From NCBI GenBank assembly GCA_001051155.2, contig JYIP02000004.1, positions 1,675,576 to 1,739,575 of the forward strand: a stretch of 64,000 bases of DNA, read 5' to 3'. The stretch is from Chrysoporthe austroafricana (lineage: Eukaryota > Ascomycota > Sordariomycetes > Diaporthales > Cryphonectriaceae). Numbering within the stretch: position 1 is the first letter of the stretch; each line of letters begins with the position of its first letter. Position numbers and translations under genes: made by a program. Positions 1-11,121 of the stretch are shown here, one piece after another. The notes below the pieces were generated by a model. The model saw only the letters and a program-made list of their open reading frames with translations. It was not told the origin of the DNA and ran no database searches.

Positions 1-1
1 C

Positions 2-1492
2 ATGCAGGCGCATGATTCCGCCATTCGAGCACTTGAGTACTCCCACTCGGACGACTGGTTGATTTCTGCAGATCATGACGGCGTCATCAAGTACTGGCAA
101 CCCAACTTCAACAACGTAGAAAGCATCCGCGGTCATCACGACCCTATCAGAGATCTTGCCATCGCACCCACGGATCTGAAGTTTGTCACGGCTTCCGATG
201 ACTCCACACTCAAGGTGTTTGATTTTGCCGGCGGCGTTGCGGAGATGACCCTGTCTGGCCACGGCTGGGATGCCAAGACCTGCGACTGGCATCCCACCAA
301 GGGGCTTATCGCATCCGGGTCTAAGGATCATTTGATCAAGCTTTGGGACCCTCGCTCTGGTCGCTGCCTTACGACGCTGCATGGACATAAGAACACGGTC
401 ACCAAAGTCATGTTCGAGCGGGTCAATGGCATGTGTCTGGCCACGGGCGGTCGTGATAACACCGCGCGAATATTCGATCTGCGAATGATGCGTGACATCT
501 GCCTGATTCGAGGGCACGAGAAAGACATCACCACGTTCACGTGGCATCCGATTCATGCCAATCTCCTCAGCACGGGTGGTGGTGATGGTGCTCTCCATCA
601 CTACCTCCTGGATGAGCCAAATGCCCCCGAAAGCCAGGCTGCGTCGAAGGCCGTCTACGACAGTCCCGATCCCGAGACAGCCCCGCTTCAGACGATTTAC
701 CCAGCACACAAGCTCCCATTCGCCCATGATATGGCCATTTGGTCATTGGATTGGCATCCTCTCGGCCATATCCTCGCCTCTGGCTCGAATGACCGTCTCA
801 CGCGGTTCTGGACTCGTGCAAGGCCCGGTGATGTGACTTACCTCAAAGACCAGTACCACATCGGCGAGGCCGCGGCCATGGCAAACAACACCTTCGTTGG
901 ATCTAAGAACCGCAGGCAGAGACAGGAGGAAGAGGCTCAAGAAGCCGAGGATGAGATGGACGGTCTCGAGGATCAGAAAATGCCTATGAAGTCAGCTTCC
1001 GCCTTCCCTGGAATTCCGGGCCTGCCCTTGCCGGGAAGTGGTATTGTCCCGCCTCCAGGTATTCCGGGAGTCGGGATGGGCTCGGGGTCCGCGTCAATAC
1101 CACCGAACCTTCCTTTCCCCATACCTCCTCCCGGCTTAAACGGACAGATACCACCTCCGCCTCTCCCGGGATTCGACCCGGGCAATCCACCCGACATGGC
1201 CAAGATCGCGGAGATGATGCAAAGAGCCGGTATACCGATGCCCCCGCCCCCCGGGAATGGGATTGCACCCCCGCCGCCTGGTATTCTTCTACCCGGTCTC
1301 ATCCCCCCTCCACCCAACGCGCAGCTTCCTACCGGTTATGTGCCTCCGCCGATACCGATCCCTGGAATGGACGCTGGAGCGATGGGAGGTGATGCAGGTA
1401 GCAACGCAGCGCGGAGACGAGCGCCGTTGCCAAGCCAGGAAGAGAGCCTTAAGATGGAACAACGCAAAGGCCATTACACCCGTGCTCATTAG
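2..1492 (+). CDS. pfs2: Polyadenylation factor subunit 2 (Pfs2/WDR33 family), 5' partial
   Basis: This is a WD40 scaffold subunit of the nuclear cleavage and polyadenylation factor, needed for mRNA 3'-end formation. The window starts inside the gene, so the N-terminus and probably the first part of the propeller are missing. The visible 496 residues contain at least six WD-type blades, for example the [18 protein letters not shown] and [11 protein letters not shown] strands. [18 protein letters not shown] charged linker follows, and then a long Pro/Gly-rich tail, as in filamentous-fungal Pfs2 and WDR33. The tail ends with a [13 protein letters not shown] motif just before a TAG. No intron is needed in this part. 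The same frame stays open for 68 codons beyond the TAG (see the next feature). Family assignment is strong; the exact true C-terminus is less certain. Confidence 0.9.
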   Translation: MQAHDSAIRALEYSHSDDWLISADHDGVIKYWQPNFNNVESIRGHHDPIRDLAIAPTDLKFVTASDDSTLKVFDFAGGVAEMTLSGHGWDAKTCDWHPTKGLIASGSKDHLIKLWDPRSGRCLTTLHGHKNTVTKVMFERVNGMCLATGGRDNTARIFDLRMMRDICLIRGHEKDITTFTWHPIHANLLSTGGGDGALHHYLLDEPNAPESQAASKAVYDSPDPETAPLQTIYPAHKLPFAHDMAIWSLDWHPLGHILASGSNDRLTRFWTRARPGDVTYLKDQYHIGEAAAMANNTFVGSKNRRQRQEEEAQEAEDEMDGLEDQKMPMKSASAFPGIPGLPLPGSGIVPPPGIPGVGMGSGSASIPPNLPFPIPPPGLNGQIPPPPLPGFDPGNPPDMAKIAEMMQRAGIPMPPPPGNGIAPPPPGILLPGLIPPPPNAQLPTGYVPPPIPIPGMDAGAMGGDAGSNAARRRAPLPSQEESLKMEQRKGHYTRAH

Positions 1493-1699
1493 GAGGCGGC
1501 ACATGGAGGTGGTGGATCCGATGGTGAGCCAAATCTTTTGGGACCTGTGCGCAGGGTTGCAGTCCGAAGAGACCAGAACAAGACAAAGTCTCAAAAGAGG
1601 TCCATGAGACGAGCGATGAAGAGCAAGAGCGCTATCCAAGACGATCTCAAAAACTCGAAACGCAAGTCAGTGGTTGCCGACGGGTCCAACGGTTCCTAA
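1493..1699 (+). other. Open in-frame extension after the Pfs2 stop
   Basis: Directly after the Pfs2 TAG (1490-1492) the same frame runs for 68 sense codons to a TAA at 1697-1699. The potential peptide starts EAAHGGGGSDGEPN and becomes very rich in Lys, Arg and Ser (for example RRDQNKTKSQKRSMRRAMK). It may be a chance open stretch in the 3' UTR, an eroded former C-terminus, or a readthrough extension. Nothing in the sequence decides between these. Confidence 0.35.
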
Positions 1700-3070
1700 C
1701 AAGAGATCCCGATGATCATCAGAATTTGGCTAGCGATTGCCCACCGAATAGCGCAGGCGTAAGGGACATACGAGGCAGAAGCGCCCTAGTATCGTTTCCT
1801 CAACAACGGAGGCTGAGGTGTGCTCCTGCTTCTCTTCCTGCCATGCATTAATTGTACGAACTGATGGGTAGAGCCCTGTTTGAGAACTCGAGAGGATCCG
1901 CACCTCCTGCTCGCTGGCAATTGACATACTAGGCTTCCCACATGTCTGGACTCCAGTGGGCTTTGACCGATACTCCGAAGGCATTCAAGCACAACATCGT
2001 CGCCTTGTTCGCAACCTGCTAGTGGCCCTGGAGTAGCAGATGCTCGCTCTGGATGCCACATCGCGTTGTACTTTGACAACGGGCATCTTCAGGCCTTCCA
2101 GGCAAAGTCCGTGTGCCGGTCGCCGCCCAAGAACTTTGGACGCCACAACTCAGTGACTCGTTGGGAGTACCAATCTGAGGGACGCACCAAATACACAGTG
2201 GCCGCGAATGTGGGACTCATCGAATGCGAGTCCTGCCTGTGGCATGGGTGTCGGGCTGACGACCTGGTTTCAAGGGCTGGGGCCGTGTCAGCGATGCATC
2301 GCCTGCAGAGAGCAGTTTCCGTTGTCCTGGGCACCTATAAATTGTGTCGAATGGATGCGTACGGTCTTGCGGCGGTACAGAAGCAAGGCCAATTCTTATG
2401 AGGGAGAAGGGCTTGGTGATGCATGAGATAGACGTTCATGTCAGTTGCAGCAGGTGTAGTCAGGTACACGGCGTCGTCGACTTTCTGAAGGGTTTCAACG
2501 GGCTAAAGGCGAGAATATGCTATAACGTCTATTGTGGGCAACCATGAGGCGTAAACATAGCCCATTGAAGCATGGACAAATGCGACTGTTTCAGAGGGTT
2601 CTTTGTTAACCAGACCTCTCGTGATTCTCCCAATAGAGAGGCAAAAGGCCACAGAGCAGCGGTCTGTGATATGTATTTATTGTCTTGAGTGTTGGAGTGT
2701 GCTGATCTATCTAGGGCCATGCTAAATGTCAAATCGACTCAAATTTGCAGGCGGCGGGCCCAACATGATGCCTGGGTTCACTTTCCCTTTCCAGAAATGC
2801 CATACCAGCTTCTATCCACCTCACCTTCGAATCTTTGATACTTCTCAGATATACTGATACCACAAGATGCACGCAGAAATAAGACCCCACCCAGTCCGAA
2901 GAATCCTCTTGGGCCAAGAGGTGTGGAAGTGAGATGCGCTGACGCCACGCTCAAATGCAGTCTCAGAATGCGAACCAGATCAGGTCCGGAAAAAAAGAAA
3001 AATGAGTCCGCTCCACTGCGCATATTGCACAACACACCAACGCCCCGTCCCTCTCATCTTATCATACTCC
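1700..3070. other. Intergenic, pfs2 to nuc1 (convergent)
   Basis: This is the 3' flank of two convergent genes. Short ORFs occur on both strands, but none has a recognisable domain, a consistent codon pattern or a plausible splice structure. I see no RNA gene or repeat here. Confidence 0.6.
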
Positions 3071-4129
3071 TCACCTCTGCGGCGCGGGAAGCTGTTTCGG
3101 CGCGTCCTTTGCGAAGGCCTTCTGCCGCTCTGCATAGTCCTTGATCACTAACGCGCACGTATAGTCGGCACACAGCCTCCGCCTCCTCGCAGCAGGCAGC
3201 TTCTCGGCGAACTCCAGTCCGCTCGCACGCTCCACCGCCTCAAGAGGCACCTCGAAATCCGTGATCGGCTTGTTGTTGGGGATCACCGCGTTGGGCAGCA
3301 CGAAGGCGCCCAGGGCGACGTTGCCGCCGACGCGCCCGTCCTCGGCGAAGATGACCTTGTAGAAGTGTGTCGGCACGGCGACACTCGGCGGGTTGCCGAT
3401 CATCTCGTACTTGGTGTACCACTTGCCGTCGGCCGGGTCGCGCTTGGGCAGGTAGAGGGGCCCGGTGACGATGCGCACGCTCGGGTAGCGGTCCGTCAGG
3501 CGGCGGCAGAAGTCCTCGAAGTGGGCCCAGTAGTCCCGGTTGAAGCCGTCGCCGACCTGGGGGCACATGTTGGACAGGTAGAAGGTGTCGTCCATGGCCT
3601 GCTGGCTCCACTTGCAGTCGGCAGCGGGCACCTGGTGGCCGCGATCGTAGCCCGACCGGAAGTAGTCCTTCAGCCTGGCGCGGAACTTCTCGGGCACCGA
3701 GGTGTCCTCGGCGAAGACGCTGTGCTTGCGGTCGCCCTTGTGCTGGGCGAGGGAGTCGGGGGTGATATGCTCGACGACCCAGTGGGGGTTGCGCAGGCGC
3801 CGGTCGTAGGAGGAGACGAGTGCGGTACGGGTGGCCAGGTCGGCGACGGGACCGGGGAAGCCATATTCGAAGAGCCCAGCGGGGTTGACGGGCGCGGTGA
3901 GGGTCGCTGTCTGTGCGGCGGTGGTGGACTGCGGTGCGAAGACCTGGGAGGCCGGGACGGCGGCGGGAGGAGGAAGAGAGGTGGAGGCGCCGCACTGTAC
4001 GGTGGTGGTGGTCGTTGTTATGGTCTGGGGAGGCGCTTCTTTCTTGTCTGATCGCATCATGGCTGCAGTGACGGCGGCGCCAGTACCGGCGCTGACGGCT
4101 GCAATGATCGCAAAGGTGGCTTTCGACAT
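3071..4129 (-). CDS. nuc1: Mitochondrial DNA/RNA non-specific endonuclease (endonuclease G / Nuc1)
   Basis: This is a sugar-non-specific, divalent-metal-dependent nuclease of the betabeta-alpha-Me superfamily. It normally sits in mitochondria and acts in mtDNA turnover and fungal cell death. The ATG at 4129 gives 352 residues with no intron. The frame is open further upstream, but only through a GTG. An N-terminal hydrophobic helix (about residues 6-25, FAIIAAVSAGTGAAVTAAMM) is followed by a Thr/Pro/Ala-rich linker and then the catalytic domain. The DRGHQVPAADC signature carries the catalytic His (about residue 165). The downstream YLSNMCPQ and NRDYW segments supply the metal-binding Asn. The length and order match fungal Nuc1. 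A good TATA box lies about 50 nt upstream of the ATG, implying a very short leader. Confidence 0.93.
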   Translation of the reverse strand: MSKATFAIIAAVSAGTGAAVTAAMMRSDKKEAPPQTITTTTTTVQCGASTSLPPPAAVPASQVFAPQSTTAAQTATLTAPVNPAGLFEYGFPGPVADLATRTALVSSYDRRLRNPHWVVEHITPDSLAQHKGDRKHSVFAEDTSVPEKFRARLKDYFRSGYDRGHQVPAADCKWSQQAMDDTFYLSNMCPQVGDGFNRDYWAHFEDFCRRLTDRYPSVRIVTGPLYLPKRDPADGKWYTKYEMIGNPPSVAVPTHFYKVIFAEDGRVGGNVALGAFVLPNAVIPNNKPITDFEVPLEAVERASGLEFAEKLPAARRRRLCADYTCALVIKDYAERQKAFAKDAPKQLPAPQR

Positions 4130-4180
4130 CTTGGCGGGTGCGGAGGGGGGAGTGCTGGCCTGCGCCACAGAGGAATGCCT

Positions 4181-4187
4181 TTTATAC
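4181..4187 (-). promoter_or_regulatory. TATA box of nuc1
   Basis: On the minus strand the sequence GGTATAAAAGG is a consensus TATA element. Its distance to the nuc1 ATG (4129) is about 52 nt, so transcription starting 25-35 nt downstream would leave a 5' leader of only about 20 nt. Confidence 0.6.
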
Positions 4188-5839
4188 CGTCGCCAGAGGG
4201 CGGCAGGTGAAGAAGGTGAGGAGTGACGCCGTCAGGCGAGGAGCCGAGGTGAGAGAGCGACCTTGTCCACGCGGCTGGCAGCCTGGAAGAGACAGCCTCG
4301 TGAGTACTCGTAAGCCTAGACGGCTTTACTGCTCTGTCTCGCGCCGGTCGAGAAGGGGGGGCGTGTCGGCTACGTGTACGTAGGGACAACGCGCTTCGAA
4401 GCGGAAGTCGAGGCTGGAAAATTTCGGACCCGGGAGAAAGTCTGCTGGCAGGGTCCCGAGTCGTCGCGGGTCCGACGTGAGGGGACCACCTGCAGGGGTG
4501 AGCTCTGCTGGACGGCGGCTACGTACTTGCATAGTAATTAGTGCCCTGTCTAGCTAGCACGTGCAGGCCGGGCCGAGCGGCCAGCTGGACATGATACTAA
4601 GGAATTACCGTATGTACATTTCCGCCTCACCCGACCCACAGCGTTGGACGAGGTCACCGGCACAGGTCTGTTGACCTGGGTGCTGCGGCGGGTTCGAGGC
4701 TCTTGAGGAGGGGTCAAGATGCCTTGTCTCACCAGAGGCCCCAGCGCGTTCCTATGTAGAACCTCAGATGAGTACCTTCATGGCCTCGGTCACAACTGCC
4801 GGCCAGCGTGCGCCAGTCAGGCTTGGTTTCAGCCAGAGTCGAGCCTGCGTGCCTCTCTTGTGGTGGGCTGTAGTCGTCCCTAACACTATGTATGTACTGG
4901 CTGTCCACTTGAGCGAAGAACTTAGGTCTGAGAACTACTAAGTACGCAGTCGCGTTGTTACATGCTACTATAATTACTGTGTAGGGGCCAGCTGTCTAGC
5001 GCGCTGCTGTGGCTGCTGTGGTCATCTCGAGGCCCCCCCTCCTTAGCCCCGCGGGCCATCAAGGTCCTCAGCAGCCTGTGTGCCCCTGCGTGCCCTGTCT
5101 GAGTAAATATGCAACTGCCATTCGTCAGCAACTCGCTCCCGCCCGCCGAACCCTGAAGGTGGCTCTGGTGGCCACCGTCAACGCCAGCAGGGCGTCACCC
5201 AAAGGAGTTTAAAACCACCTAACCGGACCCCAGTATGACATCGCTTCACTTGCTGATCAACAGACCTCGAGGTGCATTTCTGGATGGGTCCTCGCCCGTA
5301 CTCAGAAACCATCCTCAGCCCTGCGACACCTCGGCCACCTTCTTGCATAACCTCCCTCGCCTGCATTGCAGCACCGCCCTCCTTTGTACACTTGCAGCCT
5401 CACAAAGACTTCTAAACAAACAGCCTTTGTGCCCGTCATCGAGGCGCATTGTGATTGTGGACGCATCATCAACCAGTCAATCAATCAACCGCGCTTACAG
5501 CCCACGAGGCGACAAGGCGGCGGCCAGCCTTACAGAAGGAGATGTGCCTCCGGTGACCATCCTAAATCTCCTACTAGCGCCACTGCCTCACCACCCCGCG
5601 CTCCCCCTCGACGTCGAACCGCAACTCGCGATTCCTGGCCGTCATATATCATCTGCCATCGAGACACATCCTAACCTCGACTATCTCTCTCTCTCCCCCT
5701 TCCCTCCCTCCTTCTACCTCGCTGCCATTCCTGCTTCTGGCTCCGCCCACTTCATGCATCGGTCGACGCGCTACTGCAGGCACCAGATCTGATCACCACC
5801 ACCAGAGAGAGAGGGCCACAGGGCTGAGGGCCACCAACC
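4188..5839. other. Divergent intergenic region nuc1 / ZIP transporter
   Basis: This 1.65-kb region separates two divergently transcribed genes. Its right part (about 5540-5760) is rich in C and T, the usual look of a fungal core promoter and leader. Two zinc-response-like motifs lie at 5060-5065 and 5150-5160. The 185-codon open stretch at 5235-5792 reads as low-complexity sequence from this CT tract and is not supported as a gene. Confidence 0.6.
5150..5160 (+). promoter_or_regulatory. Zinc-responsive-element-like palindrome
   Basis: The 11-mer ACCCTGAAGGT differs at one position from the yeast Zap1 site ACCTTNAAGGT. It lies 680 bp upstream of a ZIP transporter ATG. A CAAGGT hexamer, the core reported for the Aspergillus zinc regulator ZafA, lies 85 bp further upstream at 5060-5065. 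Function is inferred, not shown. Confidence 0.4.
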
Positions 5840-7651
5840 ATGGAGGCGGCAGGCCTGAGCAACGACACCCGCGGGTGGATCATGTGCATCGTGAGTGGCT
5901 TCGGTAGGTCACCTCTCCTCGGTCTTGACACGAGGCTGGAATTCTGCCACGTGAACATCAGCACCGTCTCGACCTGTGGACCCTTGCTGATCCCTACTGC
6001 GCTCCATAGCCTGCATCATTGGTGCATGTGTAATATGCGTCGACTTGGTGATTCGCTACATCCCCGGGAAGGAGACCTTCAGCATACAGGACAACAACCC
6101 CTTCCTGGCGTGCTCGCTTAGCTTGAGCTTCGGCGTCATGGTGAGTGGCGGCGTCTCCCCTCTGCCTCTTGGAACCAGGCTGGGTGGTGGTTGCGCTGAC
6201 CGGGTTGACCTGATGCCACGCAGATATTCTCGGCATTGTTTAGTATGCTGCCCGAGTCGAAGGATTATCTCAAAAAGGATGACTGGACCGAATCCAATGC
6301 CGGGTTGATCATGATGGCCTGCTTCGTTGCCGGCTTCGTCGGCATTCAGGCCATCTCGAGACTGCTGCACCAGATCATGCCCTCCCACGTCGTCGACTGC
6401 GACCACTCTCATGCCCAGGACGATACGAACGAGGACCACAAGCACTCTCATGCCGAGAGCCGTCAACCTTCGCAGGTTGTTAGGCCCAAGCTGCAGGTGC
6501 TCTCCAACGGCAGACGGATGTCAACCGTCACCTCGGTGCACCCCAATGGTCACACGCACCATGGGGCTACTACAGAATCCACACCCTTACTTGGGTCGCA
6601 GCCCAACGGGCGGCCGCTCGCTGATCCTCGCCAGAGTGGTCTATCGGCGGCGAGCGATAACCTACAATCCCCTGCTCTAGGACTCGCCCGCCGCCCGTCG
6701 ATGATGGAAATGCGCAAGAGGGTCATGTCCTTCGTCAAGGACACGAAGCCTACCTGCGACGAGGGTGGCCCCTGTTTTGGCTACAGTGATCCCTGCGGTC
6801 AGGAATGCTTCAAGCACCTGAGCTCGCGATCTTCACTGACGCGGCAGAGCTCCGTTGGAGTGTCGCAGGCGCGGGCTCCGTCGTTGACGGCCACGGAGCC
6901 TCCGTTCGAGGCAGTGCCGGAACTTGACAGCGAAGGGGACTCTGGCACGCAGTCGCCTCTGAGTCCTCTCGTTAGAAAAAAGAGCAGGGTCAGTGATGTG
7001 CATACGCGCGATTCACCGCACTCACACGGGCACCATGGCCATGATCATCATCACGAGGACGCAGTCGAAGAGGCTGAATGTGACCAGATGTCCGAGGCCG
7101 GCACAGACCTCGAGGCACAGGACGGAGCCCACCACCATCATGTTCCTACCAATGCCTTCCTCTCCATTGGTCTACAGACCGTCATCGCCATCGCACTGCA
7201 CAAATTCCCGGAGGGCTTCATCACGTACGCGACCAACCACGCCAACCCTCAGCTAGGCTTCAACGTGTTCATGGCACTTTTTGTTCACAACATAGCTGAG
7301 GGCTTCTCGATGGCGCTGCCCTTGTACATGGCGCTGAACTCTCGTTTCAAGGCAATTGCCTGGTCGAGTCTGCTCGGTGGTTTCAGTCAGCCGGCGGGTG
7401 CGGCTATCGCATGGTTGGTGTTTAAGGTGGTAGGCAACAACACAGATGATCCGACTGATGCCATAGGGATCGACAATACAGCATACGCGGTCCTGTTTGC
7501 TGCCACCGCGGGTATCATGGCCAGCGTCGCGCTGCAGCTGTTTGTGGAGAGCCTGAGCCTCAACCACAACCGAAACTTGAGCATCGCTTTTGCATTCTTG
7601 GGCATGGTGCTGTTGGGCGTGAGCAATGCCGTGGCGGGGCATACACACTGA
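5840..7651 (+). CDS. ZIP-family zinc transporter, Zrt3-like
   Basis: Membrane zinc importer of the ZIP family. Similarity of layout to yeast Zrt3 suggests export of stored zinc from the vacuole. Exons are 5840-5903, 6010-6140 and 6224-7651, giving 540 residues. The first donor is GTAGGT at 5904, not the nearer GTGAGT at 5891, because only this choice restores ACIIGACVICVDL in the first membrane helix. Helices I-III are N-terminal. A long central His-rich loop follows, with DHSHAQ, HKHSH, HSHGHHGHDHHH and AHHHH clusters. The C-terminal membrane block carries the ZIP metal-site motifs HKFPEG (about 391) and HNIAEG (about 420). A zinc-response-like palindrome lies upstream. Family assignment is strong; the vacuolar location is inferred. 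Confidence 0.9.
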
Positions 7652-8388
7652 TGGATTTATACTTGGACAGGTTTATGGTTGGCATGGCACGGCGTATCTA
7701 GGGGGTCATGGCATGGAAAGGCAACAGCGTCATTCATGAAGACACGGGTTGGGCGACTTCTGTATTTTTTTTTTTGATTTGGCCTCTTGTGGCTTGCTTG
7801 GGCGCATTGGTAGACCGGACCTTTTGCCACATCGCGGCTCGGACACCAAGAAATTTGTATCTGGTACTGGGCGAAACACGGCTATCGGGCACAATAAAAG
7901 AGGAACCGAGCTGGAGAATGATCATGGATAGAGGTGGATTTGGCCGGTATTCAATTACGACGGTGTTTGTACGCTGCTTTTAGACAATTATTGATACCGA
8001 TGAGGGAGACGTGGGTCCTTGGTGTCATGAAAATGCGTCTCGAATTCCGCAATCTTGGTCTGCCACGCCTGACCTAGTAGATACATATCCCTCAAGAACA
8101 ACAATATTCACCTCATAGCTCGGTCATCACTAAAAGCTTACATAACAAACCTGTTCAAATGGCCTTTGGTAGGCCGCGTCTTTGTCTAATGTCCCTTTTC
8201 CATGTCCACTCGATATCTAGTACGCCGTGCCAACTCAAAAGGGTATCATATGCTAGAAGATCACGCCAAGTAAAGCCCGACGCCCGCCAACTTGTTAAAC
8301 AGAAAAGAAAAAAATAAATCAAATCAAAAGCCCAGCCGCTCCCTTCCACTCGTAGAAGTGTTGTTCTCTTCCGACTCCCACAACATCT
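7652..8388. other. Convergent intergenic region, ZIP gene to TFIIIA
   Basis: This AT-richer stretch holds the 3' ends of two convergent genes. It contains an oligo-T tract near 7766-7775 and an oligo-A tract near 8303-8316. I see no gene. Confidence 0.6.
7893..7898 (+). promoter_or_regulatory. Candidate polyadenylation signal of the ZIP gene
   Basis: A perfect AATAAA lies 242 nt after the ZIP stop codon, a normal 3' UTR length for a fungal gene. Confidence 0.35.
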
Positions 8389-10117
8389 TCAGGCCTGAAC
8401 GAACAAGTCAGGATCGAGGGCACCGTCCAGGTTGAGGAGCTGCATGACGTTTGCGTCCTCCTGGTCCCACTCTCCCGGCCTCTCATCGAATCCGGTCTCG
8501 TCCGGCTTGGGCACCCCGGAGACAGCAGGAAAGCCAAAGCTGGCCAGCTCCGGGTGCGCAGCCTGCATGTGCCCGCTCAGATCGGCATAGCGGATGAACC
8601 GGGCCACACAGCCGGGAGCCGTACAAGCGACCTGCCGGCGCTCGTAGTCCGTCACGCCAGAGACGTCGTCCAGGAAGGTCGAGCTGCTGCGGTGCCCAGG
8701 TGCGCCATCGTAGTCCAAACTGATCTGACCTTCGTACAGGGGACGCTGCTTGCCCAGGTGCACGTGAATAACGTGTAGCTCTAAGCCCATCTTGGTCGTG
8801 AACGCCTGTCCGCAGCCCTCCTCGGCCCAGTTCCAGTCCTGCAGGCCCTGGCCGTCACTCGTGTCGAATTTGCCACAGACATATCGCATGCCCTCATGCG
8901 CTGCACGATAGTGCACCTTCATGTTACTCTTCTTTGTGAAACGCTTGTCGCAGCCCTCGAAATCGCACGTCACCGTTTTGCGGTCTTTAACCGTCAGGCC
9001 GGAGTGGTAGATCTCCATGTGCTGCTCAAGCCAGTACTGCCCGTTGAACTTCATCCCGTCGCAGAAGATGCAGTTAACATGCTCTGAACGGATGTGTCGC
9101 TCCAGCAAGAATTGTGTCGTAAAGCCCACGGGCTTCTTCTCATCGCCCTCGGCCGCTGCCGCCTGGGTGCACTCGTCGCACCAGAACCGCGGCTCGCCGT
9201 GCTCCCGCGTCGTGTGCGCCTTGAGAGAGTTGACCGTATCGTAGGACTCAGTACAGCCCTCTTTTGTGCATGGGTAGGGCTTCTGGCCGAGGTGATCCTT
9301 CAGGATGTGTCGCTGGAGGGTCTGGTGCTTGCGGAAGGACTGGTCGCAGGGCGGGTAGTCGCGGCACCGGTAGCGCTCCTCGCCCTGGTGCACGAGACCA
9401 TGTGTTTTCAGTCGCTGGCTCGTCGCGAAGCCCTTGCCGCACTGCGAGCAAACGAACTTGGGCTCCTTGGTATGCGCGGATATAACGTGGGCCTTCAGGT
9501 GTTTGTTATCGCTGTAGGCCTTGTCACAGCCCTCATAGGTGCACTTGTATGGTCGCTCGTTATTATGCGAACGCATGTGCGCTGCGAGGCGCGCCGGTCT
9601 GTTGAACTTCTTGGTACAGCCGGCGACGGTGCAGGGGATGGTCTTGTACTGGGATGGAAACTTGCGACGGCCGGAGGCGGTGTTCGAGGCATCGGTCACA
9701 ACTGTGGCAGGAGTCTGGACGTCGGCTGGGGCTTGGATAGTGCTCGTGTCATCGCTACTGAACTGGGAGCTGTGTTCCTCGGCTGCCAGATAGTTAGCAG
9801 GATGTCACTTGGTGACGAGGATGTGCTCAAGAAGAGATGTTACATAGAATCTGTCCTGGCGGGATCAGACAAGAAATGCTGGAATTAGGTAGATTGTGCA
9901 GTTAAGAGTTTCCCAGAGAGAAACACTCATGAGTTGAAGGCTCGGTGTAGGTGCGTATGCGCTTGCGTACCTGAGGGTCGATGGAGTGATCTTTTTGGGG
10001 GGGATTTCTTCTTGACAACCTTACATTAGACATACCTGTGCTAGTGTTCTCCGTCATCACCGTCATCAAACGCTTCTCCCGGCCGACAGAGCCCTCATCA
10101 GTCGCCTTGCGCTTCAT
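8389..10117 (-). CDS. Transcription factor IIIA (C2H2 zinc-finger protein)
   Basis: TFIIIA binds the internal control region of 5S rRNA genes and recruits TFIIIC for RNA polymerase III. Exon 1 runs 10117-10036 and exon 2 runs 9782-8389. The 253-nt intron has a GTATGT donor and a GGCAG acceptor, and the product is 491 residues. Ten C2H2 fingers follow one another with short linkers. Finger 6 has an extended loop (CDEC ... HIRSEH), and finger 9 (CGK ... HVIHVH) has a long insert, both usual in fungal TFIIIA. The tenth finger sits near the acidic C-terminus. The open frame reaches upstream of 10117, but the first ATG is MKRKATDEG. It is divergent from RPB6, with 340 bp between the start codons. 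Confidence 0.9.
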
Positions 10118-10457
10118 CTTGCTAGTTGCCGGCGGGTGCTCTAGCAAGAGAGCTGGTGGTGGAGCTGTTGAGTTGATTTGATTGAGCTCAGAGGTCACCG
10201 ACAATTTCAAAAGCTGGAACTTTTTTGTGGGTCCCGATCGAACACCAAGCTGTTTCTTGATTGGGTGGGGCCCCAGTCATCCCTGCATCGGTTGCCGGCC
10301 GCCTTCTCTTCAAGTTTTGCGACGTGAACTTTAGACTGTCGTGCGCAAAGAAAGCCTCCGTGTCTGCCCATCACAAAGAACATCTACAATAATACAAACA
10401 CGACAGAATCTATTTTTCTCAAAAGAAACAGATCCACAAGCTTCGGAATTCATCAAG
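10118..10457. promoter_or_regulatory. Shared divergent promoter TFIIIA / RPB6
   Basis: Only 340 bp separate the two start codons, so both promoters and leaders must lie here. A CCAAT box is present in reverse orientation (ATTGG at 10260-10264) near the middle. No TATA box is evident. Joint regulation is an inference. Confidence 0.55.
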
Positions 10458-11121
10458 ATGTCCGACTACGGCGGCGAGGACGACTTTGGCAATGAAGTTG
10501 GTGGGGGTGAAGGGTAAGTGCATCATCGATTGGCGGACCTGCTACGCGCATCGTGTCCAGTGCTGAGCGGATCCTTTGCAGCGAGGTTCCCTACTACGAG
10601 GACGAGGAGGTTGCGGAAGAGTACGAGCCGGAGCCAGCAGAAGACGAGGAACACCTCCAGAACGGTGAAGAAGAGGGCGACAACGTAGTCGTCTCGGGCG
10701 ATCCCTCCGCCGCGGCAAAGGAGAGTGTGAAGTCGCACAAGGACAAGAAGATTCCCAACGACCAGCGCATCACCACACCCTACATGACCAAGTACGAGAA
10801 GGCACGCATTTTGGGTACTCGGGCTCTGCAGATCAGGTATGGGCTGCCGTCGGATGCGAGGGAACAACGGTGACAGTACTAGCGCGAAAGGCATCGTGGC
10901 TAATACTGTGACAGTATGAACGCTCCCGTCCTTGTCGACCTCGAGGGAGAGACCGACCCGCTGCAGATCGCCATCAAGGAGCTGCGTGAGAAGAAGATCC
11001 CGCTGATCGTCCGGCGGTACATGCCTGACGGATAGTAGGTTGCAAAACGCGTCTTGAGCCGCTGAATCCTGCTGACCGCTGTAGCTACGAGGATTGGACT
11101 TGCGAGGAGCTGCTCCAGTGA
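10458..11121 (+). CDS. rpb6: DNA-directed RNA polymerases I, II and III subunit RPABC2
   Basis: RPB6 is the small subunit shared by all three nuclear RNA polymerases; it stabilises the clamp and foot of the core enzyme. Exons are 10458-10513, 10582-10836, 10915-11034 and 11085-11121, giving 155 residues, the same length as yeast Rpo26. The N-terminus is acidic ([18 protein letters not shown]). The conserved C-terminal fold is complete: [20 protein letters not shown], then [39 protein letters not shown] and [12 protein letters not shown]. All splice sites are GT-AG, and the introns are 68, 78 and 50 nt long. Every junction is fixed by this highly conserved sequence. Confidence 0.97.

Noticed and set aside
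4130..4168. Upstream extension of nuc1 (MAQAST...)
   Set aside because: It begins with GTG, not ATG; the TATA position fits the ATG at 4129.
5235..5792. 185-codon open frame upstream of the ZIP gene
   Set aside because: It follows a CT-rich promoter tract, with no domain and no conserved-looking segment.
5891..5896. GTGAGT as the first donor of the ZIP gene
   Set aside because: It gives a frameshift and an early stop; GTAGGT at 5904 restores the first membrane helix.
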